Below, piece by piece: positions 6,109 to 10,187 of a DNA stretch of 10,187 nucleotides (its first letter is position 1; every line of letters begins with the position of its first letter). The notes under the pieces are model-generated. The model did no database searches. It was not told the origin of the DNA and saw nothing but the letters and a program-made list of their open reading frames with translations. This DNA is from NS-12 sp045403215 (lineage in GTDB: Bacteria > Nitrospirota > Nitrospiria > Nitrospirales > NS-4), in NCBI GenBank assembly GCA_045403215.1, contig JAXIOW010000078.1:1-10187 (forward strand), read 5' to 3'. A program made the translations under genes and the position numbers.

Positions 6109-7223
6109 AAGTTTTACTGCTGGTGGTCAGCCTGATCGCCTTGTTGGCGGCGGGGTTCTGGGTGCAGAAGCCTCCTGCGGGAGGCGGCAATCCTTCCGCT
6201 TCCGCGAAGGCCAGCGAAAGCCTTCCGGAGGTGCAAGTCGTCAAGCCCTTTCGGCGCGACGTAGCTGCAACGGTACGGATCCCGGCCACCGTCTCGCCGT
6301 ATCATCAGACGACCCTTTACGCCAAGGTCTCCGGCTATCTGAAGTCCATCCACTCTGATAAAGGGGACTGGGTTAAGCAGGGACAGGTCCTGGCGGTGAT
6401 CGACGCGCCGGAGATCGAGCAGCAGTACGAGCAGGCGCTGGCGGACTACACCATCAAGAAGGTGACGTACGAACGGCTCGCGCAGGTCTGGAAAGAGGCG
6501 CCCGACGTCATTGCCAAGCAGGATGTGGATGTGGCCGAGGCGGCGGCGAAGGCCACGCAGCATCTTCTGGAGCAGCGACAGACGTGGCTGGACTACACCA
6601 AAGTCCGTGCTCCATACGATGGGATCCTGACGGCCCGGTTCGCGGATCCCGGCGCGATGATTCAGGTCGCAACAGCCTCCGCGACTCAGGCCGTGCCTTT
6701 GTTCACGATCATGGATATCTCGACGCTGCGGTTCTACATCAACGTGTCGCAAGAGGATGCGTCTTTCGTCCAAAGAGGGACTCCGGCCACCATTGTTCTC
6801 AAAGTTCCTGTGGAGAAAAGGATCGAGGCCGTCGTCACCCGTTCCACGATGTCTCTGGATCCCAGTACCCGCACCATGCTGGTCGAGATTGACGTTCGCA
6901 ACCCCGGTTACGCCCTGGCCCCCGGAATGTACGCGGAAGTGGTGCTGTCACTCCGGCGGCATCGGGACGCTTTGGTGATTCCTCCAGCCGCGCTCGTCTC
7001 GGACAATTCAGCCAAGGCAGTGTTCGTGGTTGAGCAGGGCGTTGCTCGCAAGGTCCCCGTCAAGACCGGCATTGACGACGGTGTGTGGGTCGAGATCACG
7101 GAAGGTCTGACCGGATCCGAAGACGTCGTTGTGGTCGGCAAGAGCCGCTTGGCCGACGGCAAGCCGGCCAAGGCGTCTCCATACAACCTTCCTGCCGGAC
7201 AGCCCAGCAGCCAGAAGTATTAG
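6105..7223 (+). CDS. RND periplasmic adaptor (membrane fusion protein)
   Basis: A 372-residue HlyD/AcrA-type adaptor that bridges the pump and the outer-membrane channel. An N-terminal hydrophobic segment (about 3-20) acts as signal or anchor. No lipobox Cys follows, so it is probably not a lipoprotein, unlike AcrA. The first lipoyl half is near 70-100 (YAKVSGYL, DKGDWVKQGQVLAVID). A fairly short alpha-hairpin spans about 101-165. The second lipoyl half is around 166-200 (KVRAPYDGILTARFADPGAM), then beta-barrel and membrane-proximal domains to about 350, including NPGYALAPGMYAEVVL. The short hairpin resembles adaptors of the MdtA/CzcB-like kind more than long-hairpin ABC adaptors; this is a rough comparison. 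The start is supported by an AGGTGGAG Shine-Dalgarno 5 nt upstream inside the pump gene. Placed after the pump gene, the reverse of acrAB order. Confidence 0.94.
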   Translation: MKVLLLVVSLIALLAAGFWVQKPPAGGGNPSASAKASESLPEVQVVKPFRRDVAATVRIPATVSPYHQTTLYAKVSGYLKSIHSDKGDWVKQGQVLAVIDAPEIEQQYEQALADYTIKKVTYERLAQVWKEAPDVIAKQDVDVAEAAAKATQHLLEQRQTWLDYTKVRAPYDGILTARFADPGAMIQVATASATQAVPLFTIMDISTLRFYINVSQEDASFVQRGTPATIVLKVPVEKRIEAVVTRSTMSLDPSTRTMLVEIDVRNPGYALAPGMYAEVVLSLRRHRDALVIPPAALVSDNSAKAVFVVEQGVARKVPVKTGIDDGVWVEITEGLTGSEDVVVVGKSRLADGKPAKASPYNLPAGQPSSQKY

Positions 7224-7280
7224 TTCGCTTTCGTGCCTACCACGCAATCTTTCCTGTCTCAATCACAAGGAGGAAAACGC

Positions 7281-8603
7281 ATGCGGCCAAGCGTGATCGG
7301 AGTATTAGTACTGGTCATTGTGATGGCTCTGGTTGAACAGGCGTGGACCCAGCCGGCTGCGCCGCCCGGTGAGCCGCCACGGCTGACTCTCCAGCAGTCC
7401 ATCCAGACTGCGTTGGACAAACATCCAGCCCTCCAGTCCGCCGAGTTCGCAGTTCGGGGGGCCGAGGCGCGATTTAATCAAGCCAAAGCGCCGTACTACC
7501 CTCAGGTCGGAGGGGCTGCGATCCAGAGCAATGGCGCCCTCCGCAGTAACGCGTTCCTCCGCCCGTCGGGGTCTTTGATTTCGCCCAACCAGAGCGACAT
7601 GACCATTGGAGTGGCGGCAAGCCAGACGGTGTACGACTTCGGCCAGACCGCATCCCGGGTTGATGCGCAGCGGTCCGATAAAGCCCGGATTGAAAAAGAT
7701 GCCATGACGCGCCGGGCGGAGGTGGTATTGGGTGTGGAGCGTGCCTACTTCACCGTGCTGAAACGAAAGCGCCTGGTCGAGATCGCAGAGCAGACCGTGA
7801 GGGAGCGCGATGTTCTCAAGCGTCAGGTCGAGACGCTGTATCGCAATCAACTGAAATCAAAACTCGACCTGGGGTTGGTTCAAGTCCAGTTGTCCGATGC
7901 GGAGTTTTTCGTGATCCGGGCTAGAAATGACCTGACCACGGGCTTTGCGGAGTTGAACAATGCCATGGGGATTGAAGGGTCGGCGGCGTACACGTTGGAA
8001 GAAGTCTCGCCTACGGTGGAACCGCCACAGGCCCTTGGTGATCTCCTGGCCGAAGCGATGGACCGGCGGCCCGAGTTGCTGGCCTACAAGGAGCGGATAC
8101 GAACGGCCGACCACCGCATCAAGGCTGCCGGTAATCTGAACTTTCCCACCCTGCAGGTGATCGGGAGCGCGGGGGATACGGAGCACATTTCCAACCGTCC
8201 CAATCTTCAGGAGGGCGGCTGGTGGGGAGTGGGTGGCGTGGTTTCAGTGCCGCTCTTCACGGGCTTTCTCATCCAGAACCAGGTGGCGGAGGCCACCGCC
8301 CAACAGCGAGAGACTCAGGCCATCTATCTCACTGCTGCGCAGAACGTCCAGTTGCAAGTCAAGGACAGCTTTCTCGATCTCGTGACGCTGATTCAGCAGG
8401 GCAAGGTGGCCGAAGAGCAGGTCAAAATCGCGCGTGAGGCGCTGACGCTCGCCAGCCAGCGATACAAGTTGGGGCTGAGTTCGATCGTGGAGGTGACCCA
8501 GAGCGAAGTGGCGGTGACCTCGGCGGAAACCCGACTGGCGGAGACACAGTACGACGCAAAAATTTCTGAGGCGCGCTTGCGCTACGCGGTGGGGGGGATC
8601 TGA
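7281..8603 (+). CDS. TolC-family outer-membrane efflux channel
   Basis: A 440-residue outer-membrane factor expected to form the trimeric exit duct of the pump. A signal peptide is clear: MRPSV, a hydrophobic core to about residue 18, and probable cleavage after AWT near 23. Two OEP repeats follow. The first starts with RLTLQQSIQTALDKHPAL and AKAPYYPQVGG; the second starts near 255 with LAEAMDRRPELLAYKERI. The C-terminal helices contain YKLGLSSIVEVTQSEV and end after RLRYAVGGI. No lipobox Cys is present, so it differs from OprM/CusC-type lipoproteins. ATG 7281 has a textbook AAGGAGG at 7267-7273; an in-frame GTG at 7233 lacks one and would bury the signal peptide. It lies 57 bp after the adaptor gene without a terminator, so the three genes appear to form one operon. 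Confidence 0.95.
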   Translation: MRPSVIGVLVLVIVMALVEQAWTQPAAPPGEPPRLTLQQSIQTALDKHPALQSAEFAVRGAEARFNQAKAPYYPQVGGAAIQSNGALRSNAFLRPSGSLISPNQSDMTIGVAASQTVYDFGQTASRVDAQRSDKARIEKDAMTRRAEVVLGVERAYFTVLKRKRLVEIAEQTVRERDVLKRQVETLYRNQLKSKLDLGLVQVQLSDAEFFVIRARNDLTTGFAELNNAMGIEGSAAYTLEEVSPTVEPPQALGDLLAEAMDRRPELLAYKERIRTADHRIKAAGNLNFPTLQVIGSAGDTEHISNRPNLQEGGWWGVGGVVSVPLFTGFLIQNQVAEATAQQRETQAIYLTAAQNVQLQVKDSFLDLVTLIQQGKVAEEQVKIAREALTLASQRYKLGLSSIVEVTQSEVAVTSAETRLAETQYDAKISEARLRYAVGGI

Positions 8604-8617
8604 TCGAGGTGAGTGGG

Positions 8618-9124
8618 GTGCATCTTCAGATTCGCGTGATCCAGGGAAGCATCCTGGAGGTGGATGTGCAGGCGATCGTGAATGCCGCGAACAGTCGCGG
8701 CATTATGGGCGGCGGGGTGGCAGGTGTCATCAAACGCGCGGCCGGACCTGAGGTGGATGAGGAAGCCCGGAGGCAGGCGCCGATTCCGGTCGGCAGCGCA
8801 GTGCTGACCTCGGGCGGGCGGACCCGCTACCAGGCCATTATCCATGCGCCCACGATGCCCGAGCCGGCCATGCGGATCGATCCTCAGAACGTGGCGCTTG
8901 CCACGCGGGCGGCGCTTGCGCTGGCGGATGTTCGGGGCTTTTCTTCGATAGCAATACCTGGAATGGGGACGGGGGTTGGCGGGGTGGCCCATGCTGATGC
9001 AGCGAATCGGATGATCGCAGAGATTCGGGCGTTTGAGTCGCGCACTCTCAAGTCTGTAGTGCTGGTAGATGTGGATCCCGCTATGGTGCAGGCGTGGCGT
9101 GAGGCATTGAAAGGAATCAAATAA
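8618..9124 (+). CDS. Macro-domain protein (ADP-ribose binding/hydrolysing)
   Basis: A 168-residue protein consisting of a single macro domain, the fold that binds ADP-ribose and in several members removes it from proteins, nucleic acids or O-acetyl-ADP-ribose. Visible motifs are the strand-loop AIVNAANSRGIMGGGVAGVI (20-38), with the Asn pair and GGG of the ribose/phosphate site, AIIHAPTMP (73-81), and the second phosphate loop PGMGTGVGGV (114-123). There is no signal peptide, so it is cytosolic. GTG 8618 was chosen because GAGGTG (8606-8611) sits 6 nt upstream; GTG 8609 in the same frame would add three residues. It begins 14 bp after the TolC-family stop with no terminator, so co-transcription with the efflux genes is likely although no functional link is known. 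No toxin (DarT-like) gene is adjacent. Substrate unassigned. Confidence 0.92.
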   Translation: MHLQIRVIQGSILEVDVQAIVNAANSRGIMGGGVAGVIKRAAGPEVDEEARRQAPIPVGSAVLTSGGRTRYQAIIHAPTMPEPAMRIDPQNVALATRAALALADVRGFSSIAIPGMGTGVGGVAHADAANRMIAEIRAFESRTLKSVVLVDVDPAMVQAWREALKGIK

Positions 9125-9304
9125 ATCGGAGAGATGGCAGCCAGGGAGCGCGCCTTCGCCTTCTTTCGGTCGTCCCCCTTGGCCCCGTGTTTGCCTCCGT
9201 GCGGACGGGCGGGTTTGGCCGTGAGGCGAACGGCCGGTTTGATCTTGCGAGGCTTCCGCATCAGCGTCCAGCGTATCGAAGGACCCATGGCCGGTCAAGG
9301 GCGG

Positions 9305-9310
9305 TATACT
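9305..9310 (+). promoter_or_regulatory. Possible -10 element of the CHAD gene
   Basis: TATACT lies 10 nt before ATG 9321, so transcription would start about 3-4 nt before the start codon, like the RND pump gene. No good -35 is seen; AGGACC at 9280-9285 would need a 19-bp spacer. No Shine-Dalgarno is placed usefully for ATG 9321. Weak evidence on its own. Confidence 0.25.
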
Positions 9311-9320
9311 CATTGTCAGG

Positions 9321-10079
9321 ATGGACGCCGTCGAAAAGCAGGTGACGGAGGTGCGTGCCCGCGCGCTCGCGTTCGCGCGGGCGCTCCGGAAACCACCCTT
9401 CCATCCCGAGACGGTGCATCGCCTCCGGACCCATCTGCGACGACTGCAGGCCTATGCAGAGTTCCTTCAACGGCCTCGGATCGCGGCTCGGCTGGCAGAC
9501 TGTGTCTCGTGGCTGAGCGACCTGCGAGCGCTGTATGTCTTACAACAGCACCTCCGGCGTCGGGGGGCGTCCGTCCCTGATCGGACCCGCGTGGGCGTGG
9601 CAGTGCGGGATGAAGAGTGGGCCGTGGCTCGCGCCGGGTATCCAGAAGCAATCCTGACGCGATTGGCCAGCCTGTCGGTCTCCCGGATGCGCCGCCCAGC
9701 CGCATTTCTGGTTGAGACTCTCGCTTCACTCGGCCGGGATCGTGCCGCGCGTCTGGATACAGCCTTGCGCGGCTTGTCGCCGGAGGCCACGCGTAAGGAA
9801 CTCCATCGTCTGCGTTTGCTGATAAAGTCGCTCCGGTACCAGGAGGAGATCGCTTTCAAGGCGGGCCGGGGGGATTCCAAAACGGTGGCCGCGCTCAAAC
9901 GGCTCCAGCGCACCCTGGGCGATTACTGCGACCGGGACCAGTTCCGCCGGCTGGCCCAAAAGATGGACTTGGATTGCAGGAGCGAGATGAAGAAGGAGTA
10001 CCGGCGATACCGTCAGCGAGCGCGGGCAGCCGTCCGCCGGTTAGGACCGCCGCAATCTTCCCTTATCGTTCTGCGATGA
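9321..10079 (+). CDS. CHAD-domain protein
   Basis: A 252-residue, strongly basic, alpha-helical protein of the CHAD family (conserved histidine alpha-helical domain), members of which bind inorganic polyphosphate. The two characteristic helix motifs are present: VHRLRTHLRRLQAYAEFL (32-49, His33) and ELHRLRLLIKSLRYQ (160-174, His162), then LKRLQRTLGDYCDRDQF (192-208). The lysines and arginines around them would form the polyphosphate-binding groove. It lacks the N-terminal CYTH triphosphatase domain found in some relatives and has no signal peptide. ATG 9321 lacks a Shine-Dalgarno; GTG codons a few residues downstream are possible alternatives. It lies 196 bp after the macro gene, probably as its own unit. 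Its last 17 bp overlap the 3' end of a minus-strand gene. Confidence 0.9.
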   Translation: MDAVEKQVTEVRARALAFARALRKPPFHPETVHRLRTHLRRLQAYAEFLQRPRIAARLADCVSWLSDLRALYVLQQHLRRRGASVPDRTRVGVAVRDEEWAVARAGYPEAILTRLASLSVSRMRRPAAFLVETLASLGRDRAARLDTALRGLSPEATRKELHRLRLLIKSLRYQEEIAFKAGRGDSKTVAALKRLQRTLGDYCDRDQFRRLAQKMDLDCRSEMKKEYRRYRQRARAAVRRLGPPQSSLIVLR

Positions 10080-10185
10080 TGCGCAGGAACTTGGGCGGGA
10101 GGAGCCACAACAAGGTGCCGGCCCCGGCTTTCGGGATGCCGGTAAATCGGATGCAGCCGGCCCCGGCTTTCTTCACGTCGAAGGA
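10063..10185 (-). CDS. C-terminal fragment of an unrecognised protein
   Basis: Reading in from the right window edge on the minus strand gives an open frame of 40 codons ending in TAA at 10065-10063. It contains FDVKKAGAG, FTGIPKAGAG and the tail LLWLLPPKFLRIIAER. The rest of the gene is outside the window. A hydrophobic stretch near the C-terminus (TLLWLLPP) followed by a basic tail is visible. The KAGAG motif occurs twice, 13 residues apart, encoded by a repeated 16-bp DNA element. The other two minus frames are either stopped early or Arg/His/Pro-rich, so this frame is the best candidate. No family can be assigned from so little. It would converge on, and overlap by 17 bp, the CHAD gene. 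Confidence 0.5.
   Translation of the reverse strand, partial: SFDVKKAGAGCIRFTGIPKAGAGTLLWLLPPKFLRIIAER
10117..10171. repeat. Two-copy 16-bp direct repeat
   Basis: GCCGGCCCCGGCTTTC occurs at 10117-10132 and again at 10156-10171, 39 bp apart. Because 39 is a multiple of 3, both copies encode KAGAG on the minus strand in the partial gene. Each copy is internally near-palindromic (GCCG-GCCC-CGGC). Seen directly in the sequence; function unknown. Confidence 0.7.
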
Positions 10186-10187
10186 GG

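Noticed and set aside
7233..7280. GTG 7233 as start of the TolC-family gene
   Set aside because: It has no Shine-Dalgarno and would place residues before a clear signal peptide; ATG 7281 has AAGGAGG at ideal spacing.
9217..9235. Hairpin GGCCGT-7 nt-ACGGCC as a terminator after the macro gene
   Set aside because: The 6-bp stem is perfect, but it is followed by GGTTTGATC and not a T-run, and it lies more than 90 bp after the stop codon.
9134..9580. Plus-strand frame across the macro-CHAD spacer
   Set aside because: Low-complexity Arg/Pro/Ala composition, it runs out of frame into the CHAD gene, and has no Shine-Dalgarno or recognisable motif.
10117..10171. GCCG-GCCC-CGGC-TTT elements as CHAD terminators
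   Set aside because: Only 4-bp stems and three Ts, and the repeat is better explained as coding KAGAG on the minus strand.
1..10187. Mobile element, integration site or CRISPR array
   Set aside because: Two tRNA genes invite att sites, but no duplicated tRNA 3' ends, integrase, transposase, terminal inverted repeats or regularly spaced repeats were seen.

Overview
The window is about 60% G+C, gene-dense bacterial chromosome. Nothing in it looks phage- or transposon-derived. The combination of genes is compatible with Nitrospirota (Nitrospira-like) or a similarly GC-rich Gram-negative lineage: an Isc-type ferredoxin beside an FNR-family reductase, a tripartite RND pump with an outer-membrane channel, and a CHAD protein. 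This taxonomic reading is an impression, not a demonstrated placement.

Layout. (1) 2-1345: gltX, glutamyl-tRNA synthetase, missing its first ~25 codons at the window edge. (2) 1386-1459: tRNA-Gln(CUG), with a near-consensus promoter inside the last codons of gltX. (3) 1487-2197: a plant-type FNR-family flavin oxidoreductase starting 27 nt after the tRNA. (4) 2206-2628, minus strand: an Isc/adrenodoxin-type [2Fe-2S] ferredoxin, convergent with the reductase and separated from it by 8 nt. (5) 2629-2756: a divergent promoter region serving the ferredoxin (left) and tRNA-Glu (right). (6) 2757-2834: tRNA-Glu(CUC). (7) 2881-8603: a complete tripartite efflux system in the order RND pump, membrane-fusion protein, TolC-like channel. 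The pump has a well-spaced promoter whose predicted start point lies about 3 nt before its ATG. (8) 8618-9124: a macro-domain protein immediately behind the channel gene, probably in the same transcript. (9) 9321-10079: a CHAD-domain protein. (10) 10063-10185, minus strand: the C-terminal 40 codons of an unrecognised gene, overlapping the CHAD gene tail to tail.

How they fit together. The left part is a translation cluster: GluRS with one Glu and one Gln tRNA, both with C34 anticodons and both plausible GluRS substrates if the enzyme is non-discriminating. The reductase/ferredoxin pair could form a small electron-transfer couple. The right part is an envelope-spanning exporter, with a macro-domain gene added at its 3' end, which is an unusual partner. 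No previously undescribed multi-gene system is evident. The most unusual signals are the near-leaderless pump and CHAD genes, the altered proton-relay residues and Gly-rich insertion in the RND pump, the degenerate nucleotide-binding motifs in the reductase, and the macro gene attached to an efflux operon.
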